Positions 7,294 through 15,893 of a stretch of 64,000 nucleotides of DNA are shown here, one piece after another. Origin of the DNA: Microbacterium forte (GTDB lineage: Bacteria > Actinomycetota > Actinomycetes > Actinomycetales > Microbacteriaceae). Where the stretch lies: NCBI RefSeq assembly GCF_031885415.1, contig NZ_CP116871.1:1364001-1428000 (forward strand), read 5' to 3'. Under the pieces are notes generated by a model, which saw nothing but the letters and a program-made list of their open reading frames with translations, was not told the origin of the DNA and ran no database searches. Within the stretch, counting starts at the first letter, position 1. Every line of letters begins with the position of its first letter. The position numbers and the translations under genes are program-made.

Positions 7294-9763
7294 GCACAGC
7301 GGCCGCAGCGGCGCGCGCATCGGCCGCCGTCGCCGCTCTCAGCACCGCTTCCGCGGCTGCGTCGCACTGATCACCCGTGACGTCTGCCAGCGCGGCCGCG
7401 ACGCGGCCCAGCGCGCGGGGCGTCATCGACAGGGAGGTGACCCCGAGGCCGACCAGCACCGCGGCCAGTGTGGGATCGGCGCCGGCCTCGCCGCACACGC
7501 CCACCGGCAGGTTCCACCGGCGTCCGGCAGCACCCGCCTGGCCGATCAATCGCAGCACGGCCGGCTGCCACGGATCGTTCAGGTCGCCCAGCTCGCCCAG
7601 CAGTCGGTCCACGGCGAGCGTGTACTGGGCGAGATCGTTGGTTCCGATGCTGACGAAATCGACGACCTCGAGCATCTCTGAGGCGAGGAGCGCGGCGGAG
7701 GGCGTCTCGACCATCACTCCCACCTTCTCGAGTCCGGCCGCCCGCGCACGGTCCGCGAAGTCGCGCGCCTCATCGACCGTGGCCACCATCGGAGCCATCA
7801 CCTCGACGAGCGCCGACTCCGCCGCTGCCGCGAGCGCGAGGGCCCGCAGCTGATCATCGAGCAGCGCGGGTGATCGCCGTGCGATCCGCAGACCGCGGAC
7901 TCCGAGAGCGGGGTTCTCCTCCGTGTCGGCGTTGGCGAACGGCAGAGGCTTGTCGCTGCCCGCGTCGAGCGTGCGCACGACGACCTTCCGCCCCGGGAAA
8001 GCCGCGAGGACGCCTCGGTAGGCGTCGACCTGCTCGTCGACCGACGGCGCATCGGTGCGGTCGAGGAAGCAGAACTCGGTGCGGAAGAGACCCACTCCCT
8101 CTGCCTTCGATGCCGCAGCCGCCACCGCTTCGGCCGCGCCGCCGACGTTGGCGAGCAGTGCGATCCGGCGCCCGTCCGCGAGCACGCCCTCTCCGTCGAA
8201 GGGCACGACGATCGACGCGGCCTCCGCCTCGGCGATCCTGGAACGGCTCGGGTCGACCTCGACCGTTCCCCGGTCGCCGTCGACGAGCAGATCGGCGCCG
8301 GATGCGATGCCCGTGGCCCCGCCGACCCCGACGACCGCGGGGATTCCGAGTGAGCGGGCGATGATCGCGGTGTGCGATGTGGGCCCGCCCTGCTCGGTCA
8401 CCAGAGCGACGCAGTTGCCGCCGTCCAGGGCGGCCGTGTCGGCGGGTGCGAGGTCGGTGGCCACGAGCACGAAAGGCTCATCCCGCTCCGGAACACCGGG
8501 CATCTCGACCTCGAGGATCTCGGCGATGATCCGGTCTCGGACGTCACGGATGTCGGCGGCACGCTCGGCCATACGACCACCCAAGGCTCTGAGCGCCTTC
8601 TCGTGCGCGAGAGCCGTCTCCCAGACGGCGCGGGCGGCGGTGCGCCCCTTCGATCGGACGAGCGCCGTCGCATCTGCGACGAGCTCGGGGTCTGAGGCGA
8701 GCAGACGCGAAGCATCGAGGATCGCCCGAGCCTCTCCGGTCGCCGCCGATGTGCGGCGGCGGAGCTGATCGGCAACCGCGACGGCTGCCCACTCGATCGC
8801 CGACACCTCGCTCTCACGCTCAGTCGCATCGACCGTCAGGCCCGGGTCGGGCTCGTCGAGTGGCGCAGCCAGCAGCACGGCCTGCGCCGCTGCCCGCCCG
8901 GCGCTCACACCTCGCCCGCTCAGCACCGTCCCGGACACCACGGGCGCCGCACTCACCGCCGACTCGGTCGACCGCGTGTGCACGACCTCTCTCGGGGGCG
9001 CGGCGACCGCGGTTCCTTCACCGAACCCCTCGTCGAACAGCGCGACCAGTCGATGGATGGCGAGCTCGGCGTCCGCCCCGGTCGCGGAGAGCCGCACCTC
9101 GTCGCCCTGCCTGGCGCCGAGCATCAGCAGTCTCGACAGGCTGGCGCCCGCGGCCTCCGGCCCATCCGGCAGCCGCGTGAGCCGCACATCCGCCCCTGCG
9201 GAGGCCTCGGCGATCAGCGCAGCCGGACGAGCATGGATGCCGAGTGGGTTGAGGACGGTGACCACGCGAGTGACCGCCTCGCTCGGCCCGTGCGTCGGTG
9301 CGAGCGTCGGTGCGAGCGCCGCGGCGGTCGCGGCGGGCTCGTCCGGGTCGCCGAGCTGGCCGGTCTTCGCGCCGAGCGCAGCGGACGCCTCCTCAGCCAC
9401 GACCTCGAGCGATGCGCCCGCCGCCGCGGACACGACTGCGGCGAGCAGCCCTTCCACGAACGGCGCGGGCGTGAGGCGGACGGGCACGTCGCTCGTGCGC
9501 AGCTCGAGCGCGAGCTCCGCGCTCAGCACCGCCGAGCCGAGGTCCATCAGCACCAGGACTCCGTCGCAATCCGCGGCCAGTTCGTCGATGGCCGCGGCGA
9601 CCGCTACGGCATCCGTTCCGAGAACGGCTGCGCCGTCGGCATCCGTCCCCGCGCCGGCCGCCACCAGGACGCGCGCTCCCCCGCCTCGCACCATCTGCAG
9701 GGCAAGCTCCAGGGCCGCCTCCCCGAGTCGAGCGCTGTGGGAGACGGCGACGATGCCGATCAT
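7280..9763 (-). CDS. dhaM: PTS-dependent dihydroxyacetone kinase phosphoryl donor: DhaM-HPr-enzyme I fusion
   Basis: 827 aa with three phosphotransfer modules. The DhaM (EIIA-Man-like) domain occupies about 1-130, with active His9 in VSHSARLGEA. The HPr domain (about 163-245) has His177 in NPLGIHARPA. Enzyme I (about 275-827) has the phosphohistidine H464 in GGPTSHTAIIARS and retains the PEP-binding barrel with the C-terminal GVCGEAGADP cysteine motif. Phosphate passes from PEP through EI, HPr and DhaM to ADP bound on DhaL. The E. coli DhaM has only a shortened EI part; here EI looks complete, so the protein may phosphorylate itself directly from PEP and might also feed other PTS components. 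Its start overlaps the dhaL stop (TGATG). Confidence 0.92.
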   Translation of the reverse strand: MIGIVAVSHSARLGEAALELALQMVRGGGARVLVAAGAGTDADGAAVLGTDAVAVAAAIDELAADCDGVLVLMDLGSAVLSAELALELRTSDVPVRLTPAPFVEGLLAAVVSAAAGASLEVVAEEASAALGAKTGQLGDPDEPAATAAALAPTLAPTHGPSEAVTRVVTVLNPLGIHARPAALIAEASAGADVRLTRLPDGPEAAGASLSRLLMLGARQGDEVRLSATGADAELAIHRLVALFDEGFGEGTAVAAPPREVVHTRSTESAVSAAPVVSGTVLSGRGVSAGRAAAQAVLLAAPLDEPDPGLTVDATERESEVSAIEWAAVAVADQLRRRTSAATGEARAILDASRLLASDPELVADATALVRSKGRTAARAVWETALAHEKALRALGGRMAERAADIRDVRDRIIAEILEVEMPGVPERDEPFVLVATDLAPADTAALDGGNCVALVTEQGGPTSHTAIIARSLGIPAVVGVGGATGIASGADLLVDGDRGTVEVDPSRSRIAEAEAASIVVPFDGEGVLADGRRIALLANVGGAAEAVAAAASKAEGVGLFRTEFCFLDRTDAPSVDEQVDAYRGVLAAFPGRKVVVRTLDAGSDKPLPFANADTEENPALGVRGLRIARRSPALLDDQLRALALAAAAESALVEVMAPMVATVDEARDFADRARAAGLEKVGVMVETPSAALLASEMLEVVDFVSIGTNDLAQYTLAVDRLLGELGDLNDPWQPAVLRLIGQAGAAGRRWNLPVGVCGEAGADPTLAAVLVGLGVTSLSMTPRALGRVAAALADVTGDQCDAAAEAVLRAATAADARAAAAAVLSGD

Positions 9764-10403
9764 CAGGACGATTCCGCGGTGGCCCGGGCGAGCGCCTCGA
9801 ACAGCAGCGTCGTGGACGCCGCACCCGGATCGATGTGCCCTGCGCTGCGCTCACCGAGGTAGCTCGCGCGTCCCTTGCGTGCCACCAGGGGCTCCGTGGC
9901 GTCACGCCCCGCAGCCGCAGCATCGGCAGCCGCAGCCGTCGCCGCTGCGAGATCCGCCCCGCCTGCGATCTGCGCATCGAGTGCATCCACGGCGGGCGCC
10001 ATCGCATCGAACATGGTCTTGTCGCCGGCTTCGGCCTTGCCCCGGGCGACGATCCCGTCGAGACCCGCTCGCAGCGAGGCTGCGAGCCCGGCGGCATCGA
10101 GTTCGTCCACCGTGCCGGCCGCCATCCCCATCCGCAGGAACAGCGTGCCGTAGAGCGGCCCGCTGGCACCTCCGACCGAGCTCACGAGCGTCATGCCGAC
10201 GGTCTTGAGCAGTTCGTCGACGGTGGGCGGCACCGCCGAGTCGAGCTTCGCCACGACCGCGTCCATGCCACGGGCCATGTTCGCGCCGTGGTCCGCGTCG
10301 CCGATCGCCGAGTCGAGCTCGGTGAGCCATTCGCGCTTCTCGGCGATCACGTCGCGGAACCGCCGGATCCAGTCGACGAGGGCCGCGGTGTCGATCGCCG
10401 CCA

Positions 10404-10404
<1 letters not shown>
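9763..10404 (-). CDS. dhaL: Dihydroxyacetone kinase ADP-binding subunit DhaL
   Basis: 213 aa, as usual for DhaL. It holds a permanently bound ADP that is rephosphorylated by DhaM and passes phosphate to dihydroxyacetone on DhaK. Seen: the Mg-binding motif GDADHGANM near the N terminus, the SSVGGASGPLYGTLF segment and the C-terminal DPGAASTTLL helix. I chose the ATG at 10404, which overlaps the dhaK stop (TGATG) and has GGGGAG four bases upstream. An ATG one codon earlier (10407) is also possible but too close to the ribosome binding site. Confidence 0.92.
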
Positions 10405-11396
<992 letters not shown>

Positions 11397-11430
11397 CGTT
11401 CGATCTCCCTTGATCTCTGCGGTGGCGATC

Positions 11431-11500
11431 TTTCGCAATATTGGAAAGTCATTCGTCAATGTCGAATATGCTCGGGCGCAGTCGAGTTGTCAAGATCGAC
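11431..11500. promoter_or_regulatory. Divergent dhaK/IclR control region with three palindromes
   Basis: The region between dhaK and the IclR gene is locally AT-rich. It contains a 17-bp TTTC-N9-GAAA palindrome with CAATATTG in its centre (11431-11447), TTCG-N7-CGAA (11452-11466), and GTCGA-N10-TCGAC (11481-11500). The first two resemble IclR-type sites. Autoregulation and control of dhaKLM by the adjacent IclR protein is inferred. Confidence 0.4.
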
Positions 11501-11555
11501 TCGGACACACGACATGACGGCCCGGCTCGACGACGAACCGGAGGGAGGACGCACC

Positions 11556-12323
11556 GTGATCCAGGCCATCGATCGCGCCGCCAAGGTGCTCGAGCTGCTG
11601 CAGGGTGCGCGCCACCTCGGCATCACCGATCTCGCTCTCGCACTGAGCCTGCCGCCGTCGACCGTGCACGGGATCGTCAAGTCGCTGCGAGAGCACGGGC
11701 TGGTCGCGAAAGAGCGCGGCGGACAGCGCTACATGCTCGGACCGACGCTGCTGCGCCTCAGCAACGTGTACCTCGACACGCTCGATGTCAGGGCACGGGC
11801 GATGCGGTGGACGCAGGAGCTCGCGCGGCGCACCAATCTGCCTGTGCGCCTCGGTGCTCCGCATTTTCACGAGGTGCTCGTCATCCACCACGATCTGCGC
11901 CCGGACGACAGCCAGCAGATGCTCGAGACCGGCGTCGCGATCCCCGCTCACGCCTCGGCGATGGGAAAGGTGCTGCTCGCACATGACCTCGGCTTCCAGC
12001 GCACCGTCTTCGAACGACCGCTGCCCAGCCTCACCGGAGACACGATCACCGACATCGCCAGGCTGATGCTCGAGCTCCCCGCGATCGCCGAACGCGGCAG
12101 TGCGTCCGAGACGGACGAGGCGGTGCTCGGAGAATCGTCCGTCGCCGCACCGGTCTCCGACGCCTCGAACGACATCGTCGCCGCGGTCGCGGTCGTGATG
12201 CCCACCTCGCACGCGCCCGCCTCCGACGCCGTGCTGAACGCGCTCCGAGAGACGGCCCGCAACATCTCACGCGAGCTCGGAGCGACCAGCTGGCCGCCTC
12301 GGGTGGCTCCGGCCGACGACTAG
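11556..12323 (+). CDS. IclR-family transcriptional regulator, probably of dhaKLM
   Basis: 255 aa from a GTG start. An N-terminal winged HTH (about 10-65; ITDLALALSLPPSTVHGIVKSL) is followed by the IclR effector-binding domain with the motif IPAHASAMGKVLLA. GTG at 11556 was chosen because GGGAGGA lies six bases upstream; an in-frame ATG at 11514 lacks such a site. The gene is divergent from dhaK, so it probably controls dihydroxyacetone/glycerol use. The C terminus is slightly odd: the usual late IclR signature is degenerate (ASNDIVAAVAVVMP). Confidence 0.88.
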   Translation: MIQAIDRAAKVLELLQGARHLGITDLALALSLPPSTVHGIVKSLREHGLVAKERGGQRYMLGPTLLRLSNVYLDTLDVRARAMRWTQELARRTNLPVRLGAPHFHEVLVIHHDLRPDDSQQMLETGVAIPAHASAMGKVLLAHDLGFQRTVFERPLPSLTGDTITDIARLMLELPAIAERGSASETDEAVLGESSVAAPVSDASNDIVAAVAVVMPTSHAPASDAVLNALRETARNISRELGATSWPPRVAPADD

Positions 12324-12328
12324 TCGGC

Positions 12329-12940
12329 TCAGCGCGACTGCAGTCCGTCCAGGCTCACCCGCAGGATGTCCTCGCCCAGCTCATCGGGGTCGACGGGCCC
12401 GCCGGGGCGATACCACTCCACGACCGAGTTGATCATGCCGAAGATGAGCCTGGTCGCGACCGCGGCATCCACGTCGTCGCGGATCAGCCCCTCGGCCTGA
12501 GCCTCGGCCACGATCGCCGTCACCCGCTGATCGAACGCGCGCCGACGCACGAGCGCGGAGGTCTCGACGTCGCCGTTGCCGCGCACACGCAGCAACAGCG
12601 TCACCGAGGGCAACTTCTCGGTGAGCACACGCACGGCCCCGCGGATGATCGATCGCAGGCGATCGGAGGCGAGCGGATGCCGCGCCGTGGCGTCGTCCAC
12701 GACGGCCTCGAGAGCGTCGAGGGCATCGTTCAGCGCGAGCTCGAGGATCGCCGACTTCGACTCGAAGTGGTGGTACAGCGCCGACTTGGTGAGGCCGAGA
12801 GTGGCACTGAGATCGGCGACGCTGGTCGCGTCGTAGCCCTGTTCGTTGAACACCTTGACCGCGACCGCGAGCACCTGCTCACGGTCGTAGCCTGGCCGGC
12901 CGCGTTTGGGGGCCGGCGCGTCGAATCCGAGCTGCGCCAT
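12329..12940 (-). CDS. paaR: TetR-family regulator, candidate PaaR
   Basis: 203 aa. The N-terminal TetR HTH spans about 20-65 (FNEQGYDATSVADLSATLGLTKSALYHHF), followed by a TetR ligand domain (MINSVVEWYRPGG is typical of this subgroup). The GRPGYDREQVL lead-in is shared with TetR proteins that control aromatic-acid CoA pathways. It is divergent from the thiolase gene that starts the first paa block, with a palindrome in the gap (12997-13018). In actinobacteria PaaR is a TetR repressor released by phenylacetyl-CoA. The family is certain; the PaaR role is a strong inference from context. Confidence 0.85.
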   Translation of the reverse strand: MAQLGFDAPAPKRGRPGYDREQVLAVAVKVFNEQGYDATSVADLSATLGLTKSALYHHFESKSAILELALNDALDALEAVVDDATARHPLASDRLRSIIRGAVRVLTEKLPSVTLLLRVRGNGDVETSALVRRRAFDQRVTAIVAEAQAEGLIRDDVDAAVATRLIFGMINSVVEWYRPGGPVDPDELGEDILRVSLDGLQSR

Positions 12941-12996
12941 GGCCCCAGTCTGTCAGTCCCGATGAGTTGCCATCCGTCCGAGGATCTGAGATCGTA

Positions 12997-13018
12997 TTCC
13001 TGACCGATCGGTCTGAAA
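12997..13018. promoter_or_regulatory. TetR operator between regulator and paa operon 1
   Basis: A palindrome centred on the perfect 10-mer ACCGATCGGT, extended by imperfect arms (TTCCTG... and ...CTGAAA; 9 of 11 positions symmetrical). Half-sites match the ACCG/CGGT core of the sites at 4367 and 22423, but the spacer is two bases instead of six. It lies where a repressor would block both the regulator and the thiolase promoters. Confidence 0.55.
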
Positions 13019-13051
13019 TTATCGCCAGCGTGGGCGTTCGAGAGGATGACG

Positions 13052-14239
13052 ATGTCCGAGGCCTATCTCGTCGACGGGGTCCGCACCGCCGTCGGTCGGC
13101 ACGGCGGCGCACTCGCCGGCATCCGCCCCGATGATCTGGCAGCCCTCGTGGTCGGCGAGACCGTCACCCGGTCGGGGATCCCCGCCGAGGCGATCGACGA
13201 GGTCATCCTCGGTGCAGCGAACCAAGCGGGCGAAGACAACCGCAACGTCGCCCGCATGGCCGTGCTCCTCGCCGGCCTGCCCGATTCGATCCCCGGGCTC
13301 ACCGTGAACCGGCTGTGCGCCTCGGGGATGTCGGCCATAGCTCTCGCCGCGAACGCCGTGCGCGCGGACGACGCCGACCTCATCGTCGCCGGCGGCGTCG
13401 AGTCCATGACACGAGCCCCCTGGGTGCAGGCGAAGCCCGAGCGCGCATGGGCCAAGCCCGGCGCGGCCTTCGACACGTCGATCGGATGGCGCTTCACCAA
13501 TCCGCGGCTCGCCGCGCGCGAGAAGGCCACCTTCTCGATGCCCGAGACGGCGGAGGAGGTCGCACGCGTCGACGGCATCAGCCGGGCGGATGCCGATGCC
13601 TTCGCCCTGCAGAGCCATCTGCGCGCCGTCGCCGCGATCGACGCGGGGCGCTTCGCCCCCGAGATCGTCGGGGTCGAGACCGACCGCGGAATCGTCGACA
13701 CCGACGAAGGACCGCGACGCGACACCACCCTCGACGCTCTCGCGAAGCTGCGCGCCGTGGTCGCAGGCGGCGAGGTCGTCACGGCCGGCAACTCCAGCTC
13801 GCTGAACGACGGTGCCTCCGCGATCGTCGTGGCGAGCGCCGAGGCCGTCGAGCGACACGGACTGCGACCGCGTGCACGCATCATCGCCTCGGCGACCGCC
13901 GCACTCGCCCCCGAGATCATGGGACTCGGCCCCGTGCCCGCGACGCAGAAGGCTCTCGCGAAGGCAGGGCTGCAGATCGCCGATCTCGGCGCCGTCGAGC
14001 TGAACGAGGCCTTCGCGTCACAATCGCTCGCCTGCATCCGTCGCCTCGGCCTCGACCCGGCGATCGTCAACGCCGACGGCGGTGCGATCGCGCTCGGGCA
14101 TCCGCTCGGCTCCAGCGGATCCCGCCTGATCGTGACCCTGCTCGGTCGGCTCGAACGCGAGGGCGCTCGCTACGGCCTCGCCACGATGTGCGTCGGAGTC
14201 GGACAGGGCACGGCCATGATCGTGGAGCGTCTGACGTGA
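13052..14239 (+). CDS. paaJ: Acetyl-CoA C-acyltransferase (thiolase), 3-oxoadipyl-CoA/3-oxo-5,6-dehydrosuberyl-CoA thiolase
   Basis: 395 aa. Active-site residues: nucleophile C89 in NRLCASGMSA, His in GGAIALGHPLGSSG and the second Cys in MCVGVGQGTA. In the phenylacetate pathway PaaJ cleaves two thiolase steps and yields acetyl-CoA and succinyl-CoA. ATG 13052 is preferred to ATG 13046, since AGAGG at 13041-13045 directly abuts the earlier codon but is six bases from the later one. First gene of the block, and its stop overlaps the next start (GTGA). Beta-ketoadipate thiolase PcaF is an alternative name for the same fold; the neighbours decide for PaaJ. Confidence 0.9.
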   Translation: MSEAYLVDGVRTAVGRHGGALAGIRPDDLAALVVGETVTRSGIPAEAIDEVILGAANQAGEDNRNVARMAVLLAGLPDSIPGLTVNRLCASGMSAIALAANAVRADDADLIVAGGVESMTRAPWVQAKPERAWAKPGAAFDTSIGWRFTNPRLAAREKATFSMPETAEEVARVDGISRADADAFALQSHLRAVAAIDAGRFAPEIVGVETDRGIVDTDEGPRRDTTLDALAKLRAVVAGGEVVTAGNSSSLNDGASAIVVASAEAVERHGLRPRARIIASATAALAPEIMGLGPVPATQKALAKAGLQIADLGAVELNEAFASQSLACIRRLGLDPAIVNADGGAIALGHPLGSSGSRLIVTLLGRLEREGARYGLATMCVGVGQGTAMIVERLT

Positions 14240-14967
14240 GCCTGCAGATCGAGGAGCAGCGCGACAGGGTCATCGCGACGCTCGATCGCCCCGAGAAGCG
14301 CAACGCGATCGACCAGGAGACGGTCGACGCGCTGCACGAGCTGTGCGCAATGCTCGAACAGACCCCCCGCACCCTCATCCTCACCGGCTCCGGCGGTGTC
14401 TTCGCGGCGGGTGCCGACATCGCGCAGCTGCGCGATCGCACCGCAGATGACGCCAGGCGCGGCATCAACGCGACCGTGTTCATCCGCATCAACGAGCTGC
14501 CGATGCCGGTGATCGCGGCGATCGACGGCTACGCACTCGGGGGCGGAGCCGAGCTGGCCTACGCCGCCGACATCCGCATCGCGACGCCGTCCCTCCGAAT
14601 CGGCAACCCCGAGACCGGACTCGGCATCATCGCCGCGGCCGGTGCGACGTGGCGGCTTCCCGAGATCATCGGCGCGGCGCGAGCGAGCGAGATGCTTCTC
14701 ACCGGTCGAGCGCTCGATGGCGAGGAGGCACTGCGATGGGGACTCGTCTCGTCGCTGCATCCGTCCGACGAGCTGATCGCGACCGCGCACGCGATCGCCG
14801 ATCGCATCGCGAAGAACGACCCGCTGGCCACGCAGCACACGAAACACGCTCTGCGCACTCCGCGCTCGGGACATCCTGCGATCGAGCTCGAGCTGCAGGC
14901 CGAGCTCTTCGAGTCGCCGGAGAAGCACCGTCGCATGACCGCGTTCCTCGAGAGGAAGAACCGATGA
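14236..14967 (+). CDS. paaF: Enoyl-CoA hydratase, PaaF-like
   Basis: 243 aa, crotonase family. It starts at a GTG overlapping the thiolase stop. Oxyanion-hole segments are GSGGVFAAGADIAQL and DGYALGGGAELAYAADI; a glutamate in GNPETGLGIIAAAGATWRLP sits where hydratases carry a catalytic acid. Position beside PaaH and PaaJ suggests hydration of 2,3-dehydroadipyl-CoA. The other crotonase at 26275 has an Asp pattern more like the isomerase PaaG, so the two roles can be told apart. Confidence 0.85.
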   Translation: MSLQIEEQRDRVIATLDRPEKRNAIDQETVDALHELCAMLEQTPRTLILTGSGGVFAAGADIAQLRDRTADDARRGINATVFIRINELPMPVIAAIDGYALGGGAELAYAADIRIATPSLRIGNPETGLGIIAAAGATWRLPEIIGAARASEMLLTGRALDGEEALRWGLVSSLHPSDELIATAHAIADRIAKNDPLATQHTKHALRTPRSGHPAIELELQAELFESPEKHRRMTAFLERKNR

Positions 14968-15893
14968 GCGAGCAGCCCTCGTCCTCGAGCGACCCCCACC
15001 CCGGGACCTCGAGCGAACGGAGCGTGACGAGACGCCCGGACCACGTGCCCGCGGCCGTCGGCGTGCTCGGCGGAGGACGAATGGGCGCCGGCATCGCGCA
15101 TGCCTTCCTGCTCGCGGGATCCCGTGTCGCGGTCGTCGAACGCGACACGGCGAGCGCGGATGCCGCACTGCAGCGGATCCGCGAGAGCACCCGCCGATCC
15201 GTCGCCCGCGATCCCGCTCTGAACGAGGTCGAGATCACCGGCCGCCTGACGACTGGTCGCGACATCGCCGCCTTCGCCGTGGTCGACCTCGTGATCGAAG
15301 CCGTTCCCGAAGACCGCGAACTCAAGGAACACGCGCTCGCCCGTGCAGAGGCGGCGATGCCCGCCGACGCCACCCTGGCGAGCAACACGTCGTCGATCTC
15401 GATCGACGATCTCGCCGCGAGCCGCCGTCGTCCGGAGCGCTTCCTCGGCCTGCACTTCTTCAACCCTGTGCCCGCGTCTGCGCTCGTCGAGATCGTGCGA
15501 GGCGCAGCGACCGACACCGCGGTCGTCGAGAACGCGGCCGGATGGGTGAGCTCCCTCGGCAAGACCCCGATCGTCGTCACCGACTCCCCCGGGTTCGCAT
15601 CGTCTCGACTCGGCGTCATGCTCGGCCTCGAGGCGATCCGGATGCTCGAGGAGGGCGTCGCGTCGGCCGTCGACATCGACGCGGCGATGACGCTCGGATA
15701 CCGGCATCCGATGGGGCCGCTGCGCACGACCGACGTCGTCGGACTCGATGTGCGGCTCGGCATCGCCGAGGAGTTAGAACGCACTCTCGGTGAGCGGTTC
15801 TCTCCGCCGGATCTGCTGCGGCGGATGGTCGCCGAAGGAAAGCTCGGCCGCAAGAGCGGCGAGGGGTTCTACGCATGGAACGAGGAGAGATGA
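14964..15893 (+). CDS. paaH: 3-hydroxyacyl-CoA dehydrogenase, PaaH-like
   Basis: 309 aa. After a Ser/Pro-rich, probably disordered leader of about 30 residues, the NAD-binding Rossmann motif reads GVLGGGRMGAGIAHAF. The catalytic His is in LHFFNPVPASALVEIV, and the C-terminal dimerisation domain contains GLEAIRMLEEG and the terminal KLGRKSGEGFYAW. It would oxidise 3-hydroxyadipyl-CoA to 3-oxoadipyl-CoA. Shorter than E. coli PaaH, which carries a duplicated C-terminal domain; a single domain is the common short form. ATGA overlaps on both sides couple it to paaF and paaZ. Confidence 0.88.
   Translation: MSEQPSSSSDPHPGTSSERSVTRRPDHVPAAVGVLGGGRMGAGIAHAFLLAGSRVAVVERDTASADAALQRIRESTRRSVARDPALNEVEITGRLTTGRDIAAFAVVDLVIEAVPEDRELKEHALARAEAAMPADATLASNTSSISIDDLAASRRRPERFLGLHFFNPVPASALVEIVRGAATDTAVVENAAGWVSSLGKTPIVVTDSPGFASSRLGVMLGLEAIRMLEEGVASAVDIDAAMTLGYRHPMGPLRTTDVVGLDVRLGIAEELERTLGERFSPPDLLRRMVAEGKLGRKSGEGFYAWNEER

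Noticed and set aside
14236..14967. Naming this crotonase PaaG instead of PaaF
   Set aside because: It carries a hydratase-like Glu region and sits with PaaH and PaaJ. The crotonase at 26275 has the DSGG typical of PaaG and follows paaE.
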